Origin: Parasitella parasitica
Taxonomy: Eukaryota; Mucoromycota; Mucoromycetes; Mucorales; Mucoraceae
DNA length: 53,122 nucleotides
Direction of reading: 5' to 3'
NCBI GenBank assembly: GCA_025201805.1
Contig: MU619407.1
Location: forward strand, 1-53,122
Shown: one piece after another, positions 1 through 12,027 of the stretch
Numbering within the stretch: the stretch's first letter is position 1
How the letters are laid out: each line of letters begins with the position of its first letter
Translations under genes and position numbers: made by a program
Notes under the pieces: generated by a model
The model's input: the letters and a program-made list of their open reading frames with translations, nothing else
Databases searched by the model: none
What the model was told of the DNA's origin: nothing

Positions 1-651
1 TCCTTTCTTTTCTTATAAATTTTATTTCATTTTATTTTATCCTTTATCCACTTTATACTATATTCTTCATATCTTATCCTTCATATCTTATATAACTGAT
101 GATTGCGCCCGCCGCTTGATTACACTCAAAACTCTGTAATTTACGCGGAGCAAGTAATAAAAATCTTTAAAAAAAAAAAAAAAAATGGAACATTCACTGA
201 AATAGTCTGAATTTTCTTCAGTAAACATCTGAAATTAAATAGAAAACGTCCCAAAACCAAGTAATTTGCCATTGGATACCAAATCGATATGTTAAGTCTA
301 ATGGCAACAGGTCTGTATTTTATACACAACAATATTGTTCAGTGCCTGCCTAACAACTAAAGGTCATTCAATGGAATTAAAAGAAAAACACCGTTACAAT
401 ATCAGTTTCTTTGGGAATTTAGTTTGCTATCCACAAACAAACAAGAAAATCATATCATCACTAACCTTCACCAATCTTATTTAATTCAATTATTATTACT
501 TAAATTGAAGATATGGTCACGCATTCACCGGTGTGTGTGTGTGTGTGTGTGGGATGCTCGTTATTGTTACACATAGACATCAAATGAATATTTAATGGCA
601 AATCAAGACAAGGAGACAATTTATTTAATTTTATATCTATAACTTTAAATA
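1..651. other. AT-rich region upstream of the antiporter gene
   Basis: No convincing gene is seen. The stretch is AT-rich, with an A-run near 170-185 and a (GT)n microsatellite at about 531-551, roughly 100 bp before the antiporter start codon. Short open frames here have no recognisable content. It probably holds the promoter and 5' UTR of the gene starting at 652, but no specific element can be named. Confidence 0.6.
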
Positions 652-3624
652 ATGGAAACTACAAATGCTCCCCCACAGGCAGGTGTTTTCTCGGGACTCA
701 ATCCAACCGATGTAAATCTGGCAAATCCCATCACACTTTTTATAATACAGGCAAGTGCTAAAGCGATATACGTCTGGCATGTATAATACAAACACAGGAA
801 AGCTTATTTTTTTTTTATTGCGTAATGTGAATAGGCTGTCATCATTCTTGTGTTTTGCAGAATATTGGCGGTTCCATTAGTGTATTTGAAGCAGCCTAGA
901 GTTATTTCAGAAGTCCTTGCAGGCATAATCTTGGGCCCGTCTGTAATGGGCCGTATTCCACATTTTAAAGACACCATCTTTCCAAGTCAATCACTGCCGT
1001 TTCTTAATCTGATCTCAACATTGGGCCTGGTGTTTTTCTTGTTTCAAGTTGGTCTGGAAGTGGATCTACGCATAGTCAAGCGAGACTGGAAACAAAGCGT
1101 GTCTATCGCATTTGCTGGTATGGCATTACCCTTTGGATTAGGCGCTGCTGTCAGCGTGGGTCTGTACAAGTTGCAAAACGACAACGATATTCCGTTTTCA
1201 AGCTTTTTGTTGTTTTTGGGTGTGGCCATGGCTATCACCGTAAGTGTATCTAAGCACCGAATAGATACGAATACTCAGTAATGTACATAGGCGTTCCCTG
1301 TATTGGCTCGTATATTAGCAGAACTCAAGTTGCTCCGTACACGAGTCGGTGTGATTACCATGTCGGCTGGTCTACTGAATGACTGTGTAGCTTGGTGAGT
1401 TTTTGGAGCTTGGCATAAACATATTCAATCAGCAGTTAATCACATCATTAGGGTGCTGCTTGCTCTTGTCGTTGCACTTTTGAATTCTTCGGGCGGGTTA
1501 GAAGCACTCTATGTCTTTTTGACTACAGTTGCTTTTGCATTGTTTCTCATCATCTTTATTGCACCTTTGTATCGTCGATTGGCCATCAAAACTGGATCGT
1601 TTGAAAGAGGCCCATCTCCATTTTTGATGGCTATCACCCTGTTGTTAGTGTTAGTCTCTGCATTTGTAACTGACATTATTGGTAGGTTTAGCATATATAT
1701 GTTTGGGAATCTGTAGTTTGATGACAATTCTTGCTGATTTAGGTGTACATCCCATTTTTGGGGGGTTCCTCGCCGGCGTCATTGTGCCGCATGATCATGA
1801 TCTTGCCATCAAGATTACCGAGAAAATTGAAGATATAGTAAACATTATATTTTTGCCGCTGGTAAGTTCGTGTACTATGTTGATTGTACGCAAATATTCA
1901 TACGTGTGCCATCAGTACTTTACGCTATCTGGACTCAAGACGCAGATTGGTTTGCTAAACACAGGAACAGTATGGGGCTATGTCATTCTGGTCATTTTCT
2001 TAGCGTGCTTTGGTAAGATTGCTGGATGTGCAATAGCGGCAAGATTAACAGGCTTGACTACGCGCGAATCCTGGACAATAGGCTTTTTAATGAGCTGTAA
2101 AGGGTAATCAAATATAAGGTTGCATTTGTAACTTTATTCTGATCTAATGACCTCCACGTTACACAGTTTGGTAGAGTTGATCGTTCTGAATATTGGCCAC
2201 GACGCTGGCGTCTTGAATGACCAAAGTAAGTTGCATGCTATGGTGCAATATTGTCTCGTTATGATACCTAATATTTACGTTGGCGTATATATATAGTTTT
2301 TGTTATTATGGTAGTCATGGCACTGATCACTACTTTCATGACTACACCAATCGTAATGTGGCTCTATCCCGAGTGGTATCAGAAACAGACAGCAGAAAGA
2401 TTTGCAAATGGCGCCGAGCATGACACAGAAGTCATTGGCTTAGATCAAAAGGACCCCAGTGTGCTGGTTGCTTCACGACTAGGTTCAGATCAGTATTTTT
2501 CGCTGGTTACAATGCTCAACCGCATCAACACTGTCCCTTCGGTGATGGCCTTGATTCGTCTGTTGAAGCAAGATCCACTTAGCGCCACAGAAAACTATAA
2601 CAAAAGCCGTATTGACATTCACGCTCTTCGATTACTTGAATTGACACAACGTGCATCAGATATTATGAAAATCCAGGATATCCATGAAACACAAAAGCAG
2701 GATCCCGTGCTGAATGTTTTGAGAACCTTTGCCAGTCTGGTCGGCATCGAATCAATACAAACACGACTGGATTTCTGCACGCCGTCCGAGTATATCAACG
2801 CTGTAGCAGATTACAGTGAATCCGTGTCAGCTGACATGATTTTACTCCCTTGGGTGAGCAACAGCAACCATGCCCACTCCCAGCAACTACAGCAGCACCA
2901 AGAAGTCAATCCTTTTGATGTCGTTGACTGGAAACCCTACCAAATTTCTGATGTTGATTTCGCCTCCAGTGCGTATTCGATTACGCATTCAACTGTTGGC
3001 CTGTTCATAGATCGTGGATTTGGACACATTCAAGACGGAAACCCAGAGCTGCACAAAGATTTTCAGATCATTGTACCCTTTACCCATGGTGGCGCTGATG
3101 ACCGTGCTGCTTTAATCTTTGCACTTCGCCTTCATAGCAGAGCAAAGATCCTCGTTTTAAAGTTGACCAGCGACGAGCCATCCACAACATATGCTACCCA
3201 AGATTCCATCAGAAGCACATTGAATACAGCAAACGCGCAGAACATTTCCGATGACGCTTTGCTTGAAGGCTTATTCACATCATCCTCTGTCGTGTCTAGT
3301 GTTATGCTTTGGTCTGTGAGATACCCACCTGGCAGCAATATGTCTGAATATGCTACTCTTTTGGATACCCTTGAGACTCCCCTCGATAAGCATGATTTAG
3401 TAGTGCTAGGAAGATCCATTTCTGCCAGCAATGCTTCTAATTTACCGACTGCATCGCCTACTCCATTGGAAGGTAACTTGTCTACCTCTCCCTACAGCCG
3501 AGGCTTCAAATCTGCACTTGGAAACACTGCCTTCCAAATTTTGTCTGCAGGGACTTTGGCCAGTCTTGTCGTGGTCCAGGCACCAACTACGAGCGAACAT
3601 TTACACCGTCATGCTGACGTTTAA
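652..3624 (+). CDS. KHA1: K+/H+ antiporter, Kha1-like (CPA2 cation/proton exchanger)
   Basis: A monovalent cation/proton antiporter of the CPA2 group; yeast Kha1 works in Golgi-type endomembranes in K+ and pH homeostasis. Eight exons (652-750, 835-1239, 1291-1394, 1452-1681, 1743-1861, 1916-2103, 2167-2225, 2297-3624) give 843 residues with phase kept at each junction. The N-terminal half is the multi-pass exchanger domain, carrying Kha1-type stretches such as [36 protein letters not shown] and [16 protein letters not shown]. The last exon is a long soluble tail of about 420 residues with a loose universal-stress-like character. The start is the ATG before the [11 protein letters not shown] segment, which matches the family N-terminus. 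Intron 1 (751-834) is GC-AG: the donor reads GCAAGT and the exons join in frame. The family call is strong; the cell location is inferred from yeast. Confidence 0.93.
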
Positions 3625-3852
3625 GCTAACTGATATATGCTTGAAGTTTATTTTATACGTCTTAATTATCTACATAAAAACAAAACAAAAACAAAAAGTG
3701 TATAATGTATTTATAATGAGGGAAGAGAGAGAGAGAAATTGCTCAAGTGTTTATTCAAGCAAATTATGATTACGGTATGGAAAAAGAACAGTGTTATAAA
3801 CAATAAATCGATAGGAGCATATGAGTACATGAGGAGAAAAGAGAAAAAAAAT

Positions 3853-5319
3853 CTAGAGGGTAAGCAAGGAGATATCATCGTAGAAGTACGGATTTTCTTC
3901 AGCTCTAACAGCAGATATACGACGCACAGGATCGTACTCGAGCATCGCTTTCAATAATTTATATGCCGAGTCTGGTAAAACCACAGCATTCTTTTGCTTT
4001 TCAAAAGAAGCCCGTAAATCCTTTGCTTTCCATGCTATAAAAGTCGCGTTAGTATCCCATTACATCTGGTGGCTGCAATAGTGCTTACGGGGAAAATGAG
4101 CGCTGTAGTCGGGCAAAGTCGTTATGCCTGGCCAAACATCTTCGTTGGGCGTCCCTAATTCTCGAAATATGCGAAATAATTGATCAATTTGGGCACTCCC
4201 AGGAAATAAGGGCCTTAATGTGATCATTTCTGCCATAATGCAGCCCACACTCCACATGTCTACAGCTGTTGAGTAGTGAGGACTGCCCAGTAGAATCTCA
4301 GGTGCTCTATACCACAATGTAATCACCTAAAGTCTCAACAGATTAGAAACCGAATTCCTTCCAAGTTCTCTGATTTGGCCATACCTGGTGCGTATATGTG
4401 CGCATGGGCACACCGAAAGCACGAGATAATCCAAGATCAGCAATAGTCAATCGCCCGTGTCGATCAATCAACAGATTCTGTGGCTTCAAATCTCTATGCA
4501 ATATACGGTGTGAGTGGCAGTAATGCAAACCTCTTAGCAGTTGGTGCATAAAGCTTTTGATGTGGTTTGCTGTCAAGCCTGGCCTTTTCATCGTGTCCAT
4601 ATACTTTCGCAGATCCACTTCAGAGAAATCAAAAACCAGGTAAATGGTGGCGTCTCGTTGAATCATGTCGAGTAGTCTGTCAACTTAATACACCTGTATG
4701 GCACCTCTGAAATTTGCACTTACTTGATAATATTCTCATGATCCATCTCCTTCAAAATTGCAACTTCTCTGATGGTGGTGGTTGGCACGCCTTCCTGCAA
4801 ATTTAGGCGAATCTTCTTTAGCGCAACCAGCTTGTTGGATGACTTTTGGCGAGCCTTGAAGACCACACCGTATGTGCCTTCTCCAATCTTGCTCAGTTTT
4901 TGATACCCTGTCAGGTCGTATGGATTGGCCAATTCATCATATTCTTCTTCCTTTTTCTCAATCAGCTCCTGCTCAACTACGTTTGCGTCCTTTTCAAGGG
5001 GTTTCTTTTCATCGTCTTTGGCTGCCTGTGGGTCTTCAGGCGCTTCTTCCTTGGTAAGTAGAGAGGGCTGGTCTTTGTCTAACTGCTTTGTAACGGCTTT
5101 GTTTGCTTCAATTGTGGTTTTTTCGTCTTGCGGATCTACAGGCTCCTTTTTTCTAGTTTCATTTGTATCCTGAAATACGTCTGTTGTCGATAGCAAATTA
5201 CTGGTGTAGTGAGTGGTGGTGGAGGGGAGGGGAGGAGGATCTGGACGAACGTCTGGAGCTACAGTAAGTTTAGTTGTTCTGTTGTGCCTGGGAATTGGAG
5301 GTGGGACGTTCTCGGACAT
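3853..5319 (-). CDS. Cyclin-dependent kinase of the CDK1/CDK2 type with long N-terminal extension
   Basis: A cyclin-dependent Ser/Thr kinase. Exons 5319-4724, 4676-4385, 4326-4089 and 4034-3853 give 435 residues. The kinase domain runs from about residue 139 to the end: glycine loop GEGTYGVV with the Thr-Tyr inhibitory pair, catalytic Lys in VALKKIRL, cyclin-binding helix PTTTIRE (PSTAIRE in canonical Cdc2), catalytic loop HRDLKPQN, T-loop RTYTHQ, and [10 protein letters not shown]. Two features are odd. The Mg-binding DFG is DLG (codon CTT), and about 135 Pro/Glu/Lys-rich residues precede the kinase, whereas Cdc2 proteins are usually near 300 residues. The frame stays open upstream to 5487, but the ATG at 5319 is the best start because the upstream residues look untranslated. 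A TACTAAC branch site lies in the last intron. It could be a cell-cycle CDK paralogue rather than the sole Cdc2 orthologue. Confidence 0.9.
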
Positions 5320-5678
5320 GTTATCGTTATAGAAATATATACGTGTCAGAAAGTTATGTGTCGTTGCCAGAGTTAACTCATCAACTAGATAACAATGAAA
5401 ATAAACAATGCCTTGAATTTTTCGACCTTTAATTAAGACGAGGACACGTTTAAATTTTTTTGAACCCACCAACCTAGTAATATACACGCGTTTGGGTTTG
5501 TGCTACTAGCTGTTTTGCGATTCTTAACCAAACTAGACAGAGCAATTTAAAGAGTGTTTGTTGCTGTTGCAAAAATGCAGCGTTTTTCTTTATTGAATAA
5601 ATATTTTGTACAAAAAAAATGTCTTTTAGGGTAGTTATGATATTGATATTATGACATTAGAGGAATAATTTATAAAAT
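5320..5678. other. Intergenic between the CDK and acetyl-CoA synthetase genes
   Basis: AT-rich spacer of about 360 bp between the CDK start codon and the acetyl-CoA synthetase stop codon, both on the minus strand. It should hold the CDK promoter and the synthetase 3' UTR. No recognisable element is seen. Confidence 0.5.
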
Positions 5679-7759
5679 TTACTTGGGGCCATGGACGAGA
5701 ACAATCAGCTTGGAAACGACTGAGGGGTCTGCAAGAGTAGAGATGTCACCGAGAGAATCCTGCTCTCCGTTCACAATCTTGCGAAGAATACGACGCATAA
5801 TTTTACCAGAGCGAGTCTTGGGGTGGTCGTTCACAATGTAGATGCGCTTGGGTGTAGCAAAAGGGCCGATAATCTTGCGAACCAACAAACTCAACTCCTT
5901 GTCTAAACCTTCAGACGCATCCACGTTGGGGCGGACAGAGACAAAAGCATGAATACACTGGCCGGTCAGATCATCATGGCCACCAATAACAGCTGCTTCG
6001 GCAACAGCTTCATGGTGAACGAGCGCAGACTCGATTTCGGCAGTTGAAAGTCTGTGCCCAGAAACATTGATAACATCGTCGACACGACCTTGGACCCAAA
6101 TGTAGCCGTCTTCATCACGGTAGGCACCGTCGCCAGTAAAGTAGTAGCCAGGATAAGGCTTGAGATAGGTTTCGACAAAACGGGAATGATTGTTAAAGAC
6201 GGTGCGAGCCATTGAGGGCCAAGGCTGGCTGATAGCAAGGACACCAGTCTCGTGGTTTTCAGTAATGATCTTACCGGTGGTGGGGTCAAGAATTTCAGGC
6301 TTGATACCAAAGAAGGGGAGCGTAGCGGATCCAGGCTTGGTATGGTGGGATCCAGGAAGAGGAGAGATGATAATGGAGCCAGTCTCAGTCTGCCAGTAAG
6401 TATCGACCACAGCACATTGGCCTCTGCCGACCTTTTCATTATACCAATCCCAAGCCTCAGGGTTAATAGGCTCGCCAACAGATCCAATAACACGAAGACT
6501 AGACAAGTCGTGCTTTTCAACCCACTGGTCACCGAGACGACGGAGAGCGCGAATAGCGGTAGGGGCAGTGTAGAACTGAGTAATCTTGTGCTTCTCGATC
6601 AATTCCCAGAATCTACTAGGGTTAGGATAGGTAGGAGTAGATTCAAACAAGACGGTGGTACCACCCAAAGCAAGAGGACCGTAGACAATGTAAGTGTGGC
6701 CAGTAACCTACTAATGCATAAGTATATGCGCCTCCTTATTTTCCCAAAAAAAAACACTTACCCAGCCGATATCAGCCATACAGGCATGGATATCGCCCTC
6801 ATGATAGTCAAAGATATACTTGACAGTGGCAGCAGCACCTAAAATGTAGCCACCGGTAGTGTGCAAAATACCCTTGGGGGTGCCGGTAGAACCAGAAGTA
6901 TACAACAGGAACAGAGGATCTTCAGCATTCATGGGCTCAGGAGGACAGAAGGATCTAGCCTTAGCCATCTCTTCATGCCACCAAAGATCACGGTGTTCAA
7001 CCCAGTCGATGCGAGCACCAGTGCGACGGAAAACAATGACATTTTCAACTTGGGTTTGGTTGGTGCGAAGAGCATCATCGACGATACGCTTGGTGGCAAC
7101 AGACTTACCGCCACGACGGCCTTCGTCAGATGTGATAACAACACGAGCAGAGCAATCAATGACGCGATCACGAAGAGATTCGGCAGAGAAGCCAGCAAAT
7201 ACAACAGAGTGAACAGCACCGATACGGGCACAGGCAAGCATGGCAACAATGGCTTCGGGGATCATTGGCATGTAGATGGCAACTGCATCGCCCTTGCGCA
7301 CACCCAAATTCTTCAAAGTATTGGCCATTTGGCAGACTTGACGCAACAACTCACCGTAGGTAATTTTACGGACTTGGTTGGGCTCGTCGCCTTCGTGGAT
7401 GACTGCGACCTTGTTGGGGTTAGCGAGAGCATGTCTGTCGATACAGTTGTAGGACACATTGAGTTCGCCCTCCAAGAACCAAGCGACATCGCCCTGCTCA
7501 AAGGAGCCGTGGCGAACGGTTTCAAAAGGCTTTGACCAGGTCAACAATTCACGAGCAAGCTACACGTTGTTTTTAGTCACTGCATTCATTAGCAAGGGAT
7601 GCGCAAACTTACATTTCCAAAAAACTGATCTGGCTTTTCAACACTCTCAGTCCACAGAGCCTTGTACTTCTCCATGGAATCGACATAGGGGACAGGGTTC
7701 TTGGAGGCATCCAAGAGACGCTCAGGCACAGGATGAACTTTAACTTGATCTGTAGTCAT
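5679..7759 (-). CDS. ACS: Acetyl-CoA synthetase (AMP-forming acetate-CoA ligase)
   Basis: Converts acetate, ATP and CoA to acetyl-CoA, AMP and pyrophosphate, feeding the glyoxylate cycle, lipid synthesis and protein acetylation. Exons 7759-7613, 7559-6762 and 6707-5679 encode 657 residues, the normal length for the family. The ATP/AMP-binding signature [11 protein letters not shown] lies near residue 275, the adenylate-site motif DTYWQTETG follows in exon 3, and the C-terminal TRSGKIMRR carries the catalytic lysine that is reversibly acetylated in relatives. The start is the ATG of [10 protein letters not shown]; an upstream in-frame extension to 7885 reads like 5' UTR. The codon choice is more GC-biased (many C-ending codons) than in its neighbours, consistent with high expression. 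The minus-strand promoter region at 7760-8697 contains a perfect CGCGGA inverted repeat. Confidence 0.97.
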
Positions 7760-8697
7760 GTTTGAGAGAAAGATAGAAAAATGGAGAAAAGAGGTATATT
7801 TGGAATCGACAAAAGAATACAGATTCGCTTCCTTTTTATATCTTTTGGGCCAACTTTTTTGTTGGGGGGAGAACCAACCATTCACTTCTTTTTCTCGCTA
7901 TCAAATAATAAAAGAGGGGGGCGTGTATTCCCTGATAGCGCAAACCTTATTATACTGAGACACAAAATGGGAGGAACCCCAGGTTTTTTTGTGCACCATA
8001 TCATGGTGGATAATCAATGTGAACTTTCATTAAATGTTTCTGAGTACAGATTCAGTTTGTTGGTTTTCTGATACTATCTCTAGTGCGTGTTTTGTATTTC
8101 GCCTTGTGCAGTGAACAAAAGATATGTCGTCAAATGACTGTTGTTATTGCCTACTTTAGGCTACTACTTGGGTCAATTTCCTTAAACTGCAAATTATCCG
8201 CGGTGAACATCTCACTCGCGGAAGGACCCTTTACACCATCTTGACACTATATCTTGTTCGACATTTTGACAGTTTTCAGGAACTTGATGCCTTTGTGCTT
8301 GCAGTTTATGAGTTTATCTGAGCAAATGTATAGTAAATGTCGCCAAAAATACTCTACAGAAAATTAAAACCATATTTTACAAGCATAACTTTTATGCACC
8401 TGCTTGGTTTCTTTAAATCCAATCCAGTCAGTTGAATTTGAAAAGTCGAGATTGATAATTCGTAAATCTTACTGTGTAAAAAAAATATAGCGTATCAATC
8501 ATAGTAAATTTGTGTTAAGGAGTATTAAGAACTCCAACCATATTCAGCTAATGTTGAAGGGAGATATAATAGCACACGGAATATGTTTCAAGTCTATGAG
8601 GAACTATTGTAAAAGGTTGAATAGCAGCAGTAATCAATTTATTTTATTGCAACTGCTCTCGAGAATTTTATCAAATGCCTTGATTTTACTTAAAATA
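7760..8697. other. Upstream region of acetyl-CoA synthetase
   Basis: About 940 bp without a supported gene, between the synthetase start and the RING-ligase stop. It contains two clean inverted repeats: TCCGCG-N14-CGCGGA at 8197-8222 and CACCAT-N3-ATGGTG at 7994-8008. A 66-codon open frame at 8512-8712 has no recognisable features and is not called. Confidence 0.6.
8197..8222. promoter_or_regulatory. Perfect inverted repeat TCCGCG-N14-CGCGGA, possible zinc-cluster regulator site
   Basis: Two 6-bp half-sites with CGG cores in inverted orientation, 14 bp apart, about 440 bp upstream of the acetyl-CoA synthetase ATG. Fungal Zn2Cys6 regulators, including acetate regulators of the FacB/Cat8 class, bind paired CGG-type half-sites. 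The sequence is seen directly; the regulatory role is inference. Confidence 0.3.
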
Positions 8698-9817
8698 CTA
8701 TGGCTCTATTAATAAAGGGCATCCCTGCTCATTTTGACGACTTGATCCTTCGATTTTAAAATTGATATCTCGTTTACATATGGGACACTAAGTTAAGAAG
8801 CAAACAAACAAAGTTAGTATCTGGATATATATACAAACAAACACAGGGAAAAATACTTGCAAATTTCTTCTGTGTCGTTAGCCAAGCATCTACGCAAAAG
8901 GTATGGAAATCATGTTTGCAGGGTAGCACTCGTAATTCCTCTCCATTGACATAATCTTCTAGGCAAATGGCACACTCTTCGGCTTCGTTTTCTTTAACTT
9001 TTTCAGTGAGAAATTGCTTTACCACTAGGCGAGATACAGCATCGATGGAAGCTACTTCCTGTTGCTTTCGTTGTCTTTGTCGAACTTGCCATGAAATGTA
9101 TATAAATATCATCATTATGCTCGGGGAGACGAATATAATCATTAGAATATCAAGTAGTGGCCTATTCAATTTTTCCTGTTTGTTAGTTTATAATGAACGG
9201 CATTTCTGTGTGCAAAATGTCAATATATACCATGTTATAAAACTATCGAGTCGCAATAGTATCATCATGGGTGTGTCTACAATCTTTGATAAATACAAAA
9301 GGACACTATATTCATTCTTGGCCAAGAAGATGCTTGGGATAACGATATCTGATGTATCACCTATAGGCTGAAACAGTTATTACATGGTCATTGAATAAAT
9401 GAAATGTACTTGCCCGGTGCATACATGGTAATCCATCCTGACTGATGTTCTGGGTCGCCTATAGCTACGGCAATGGCACCAGAATTTTGCATATTTCTAA
9501 CTTTTGTTATAAATGAGCATCCGCCTCGCCTCACCAAAGCTACCCAATCCATGCACGGTGCATCTACTTTTTTACAACCTGTTGGATCAGCTAATGGCTC
9601 AACGAGATAACCTACTTTTCCATTCTCAGATAGTCGGGGACCAAATGAAGCAATACGGTCTGCATAGGTTTCGTTTGTAGCCTACAGAGAACGCAGTGCC
9701 TTAGTTTATACAATGATCGGGGATTATACAACAATGAAAACTGACAATCACCAGCAACGTAGCATGGGCTTTCGTTATAACCAGACTTCCAAGCAGTGCA
9801 GGAAAAAGCCACTTCAT
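8698..9817 (-). CDS. PA-TM-RING type E3 ubiquitin ligase (RING-H2, membrane-anchored)
   Basis: A likely endomembrane ubiquitin ligase. Exons 9817-9752, 9681-9414, 9360-9231, 9161-8861 and 8787-8698 encode 284 residues with consistent phases. The order is: signal peptide ([19 protein letters not shown]), a luminal protease-associated domain ([20 protein letters not shown] is its hallmark), one transmembrane helix near residues 155-185, a basic stretch QVRQRQRK, then a RING-H2 finger beginning CAICLEDY, with CKHDFHTFC and ending CPICK (C3H2C3). Metazoan relatives (RNF13 type) sit in endosomes and lysosomes. Introns 2 (9361-9413) and 4 (8788-8860) have GC donors reading GCAAGT; no GT donor keeps the frame at these sites. 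It is divergent from the kinase gene at 10116, 298 bp apart. Confidence 0.9.
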
Positions 9818-9837
9818 TGCGTATGTATATATTTTTT

Positions 9838-9856
9838 AAAAAAAAAAAAAAAACTA

Positions 9857-9883
<27 letters not shown>
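9838..9883. repeat. Poly(A) tract interrupted by one C
   Basis: A 46-bp run almost purely A in the shared upstream region between the divergent RING-ligase and kinase genes. Long homopolymers of this kind are prone to length errors in assembly. Confidence 0.9.
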
Positions 9884-9890
<7 letters not shown>

Positions 9891-10115
9891 GAAAATCCAT
9901 CATGTTATTTAAGCTCGGAATAAACGCTTCTTCAGTGTGGGTATTCCAGCATAATATGGCTGCACAACTCACGCTGAGCAGAAAATTAAATCCCTTTCGA
10001 AATCAACTGCTTTTATTTTTCCTCTTTCCACTTTTTTTTTATTTTTTATATTCTTGATTGTTTCGCCAAAAGTTTGTTTGCCATCCAAACAAATAAATTC
10101 TACAATTCAGTAACC

Positions 10116-12027
10116 ATGGAAGCAAGATACAAAGACAAAAATGCACCTCAAGTCATTACAACAACAACCATCGTCAAGGATTACGACCCTCACACTGGAA
10201 ATAAAATGCTAAACAACTACATGATATTAAAAGAAATAGGAAGAGGAGTGCATGGGAAAGTCAAGCTGGCTCAGCACATGGGAACAGGTGAATTAGCGGT
10301 AAATAGCTTACATACAATGCCATGCTTTGGGTATACTCAATGTGTAATGATTATATAGGCCATCAAAATCGTAGATAAAAAGAATAGAAGGAGACAAATG
10401 GGGTACAGCTTACTAAGAGAAAGTCAAAACCAAGGCACAGAACCAGCATCAAAAGAAAACGAGCAAAAGATTAGAAGGGAAATTGCAATATTAGAGAAAT
10501 GTTGCCATCCGAACGTCGTGCGGTTACGTGAAGTCATTGATGTTGCAGAGAGTAGAAAGATTTACATGGCATTAGAATACACAGAAAGCGGGGAAATCGA
10601 ATGGCGAGATAGCCAAGATCAGCCAGTCATGTCTGTGGAGGAAGCAAGGCGAATATTCAGGAACATTGTGAATGGATTGGATTATCGTAAGGCGTACTGG
10701 GACAATCAATGCAAATGCATGATATATTAATGTATCAATAGTTCATTTTCAGGGCATCATTCACAGAGACATTAAACCAGCCAATTTGCTATTGTCGCAT
10801 GATGGCGTAGCTAAAATATCAGACTTTGGTGTATCCTATTATAATCCGTACCTTGCATCGACGTTTTCCGACATGGCATTACATCCATCTGAGGAAGAGC
10901 TGAATAGAATCGACAGAGAATTAGCAGAAACTGCAGGAACCCCAGCTTTTTTTGCTCCTGAGTTATGCTGTGCTGGTGATCAATCAAAAGCTGCGAAAAA
11001 ACCTCGTATATCAAAAGCGATTGATGTGTGGGCGTTGGGAGTGACGCTCTATTGCTTTATCTTTGGTCAATGTCCATTCATTGCCGCCACGGAATTTGAG
11101 CTATTTGATACAATACCTTCTCAGCCATTGATATTCCCCACTCGAGATCAAGTAGGCTTCGAAATTGATGGCGATTTACAGGATTTACTAAAGAAATTGC
11201 TCACTAAAAACCCTGATGACCGCATCACATTGGATCAAGTCAAGCGCCATCCTTGGGTGATTGCAGATTTGAATGATTATGAAAAGTGGATAGCCACAAC
11301 AGAGCCGCACCATTACTTTGCGACCATCCACCAACAATATGCTGTCAATGATTTATATATGAATGAGAACATGACCATGATGGAGCGTCTACGTCAATCA
11401 ATCCGAAAATTGTCTTTTTCGTTTGCTGGTAGCGGTAGGAATCATAATACCAGCCGTCGTCGATTGTCTAAACAACAACAGCATCAAGAGCCACCCATTT
11501 TACGACCTGTGTCGTATCAGCCGTCTCCCTCAACTCCTCCCCCCACTTCCTCATCACCAAATCTACATAAACAACCTCCAACAAACAGTTTAGTGCATCG
11601 TTTTTCTCAGCCTTTGATGAGCAAACAACCATCTTACTCTACATCTTTATTACCGCATGCCACAAGTTCAGTAACACCTACAGTTTCATTATCTACGGGA
11701 CATACGTTAATATTTAATTCTGCTATATCAAGAAGCACAATATCTCCTCCTCCACCTACTGCTGCAACTGCTGCTGCCGTTGCTCCTCTTCCACTAAGGC
11801 CCATATCCACAGGTTATTTATCAGATGATTCCTGCTCTCTACCTGAAAACTATAATGGTTTGCTTGATGAAGATGATGGCTGTACTCATGCAAGGGCCTC
11901 TACCTCCTCTTCTAAACGACCCAATCTAAGTAGAAGAGTTTCTTCTGCATCTTCATCTTCTGGTTTAGGTTTGACTTTCGGTAGATATCGTGGGGGAATG
12001 ACACCTATGGAGATTACAAATAAATAA
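10116..12027 (+). CDS. CaMKK/SNF1-activating-type Ser/Thr kinase (Sak1/Tos3/Elm1/Ssp1 group)
   Basis: A protein kinase related to CaMKK and the yeast kinases that phosphorylate the Snf1/AMPK T-loop. Exons 10116-10298, 10359-10686 and 10742-12027 encode 598 residues. The kinase domain covers about residues 30-385: IGRGVHGKV glycine loop, VAIKIVDKK, HRDIKPANLL, DFGVS, and a fairly long activation segment (about 40 residues) ending in TAGTPAFFAPELC, the activation-loop signature of this group. The remaining roughly 210 residues are low-complexity Ser/Pro/Gln, as in fungal Sak1-like proteins. The exact substrate (Snf1 or another AMPK-like kinase) is inferred from family membership. The start is the first ATG before the conserved KLAQH-type core, and the frame is consistent to the stop. 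Confidence 0.9.

Noticed and set aside
6252-6842. Long plus-strand frame inside acetyl-CoA synthetase
   Set aside because: It is antisense to a strongly conserved, high-bias coding region and has no recognisable motif; the same holds for plus-strand frames at 6861-7535.
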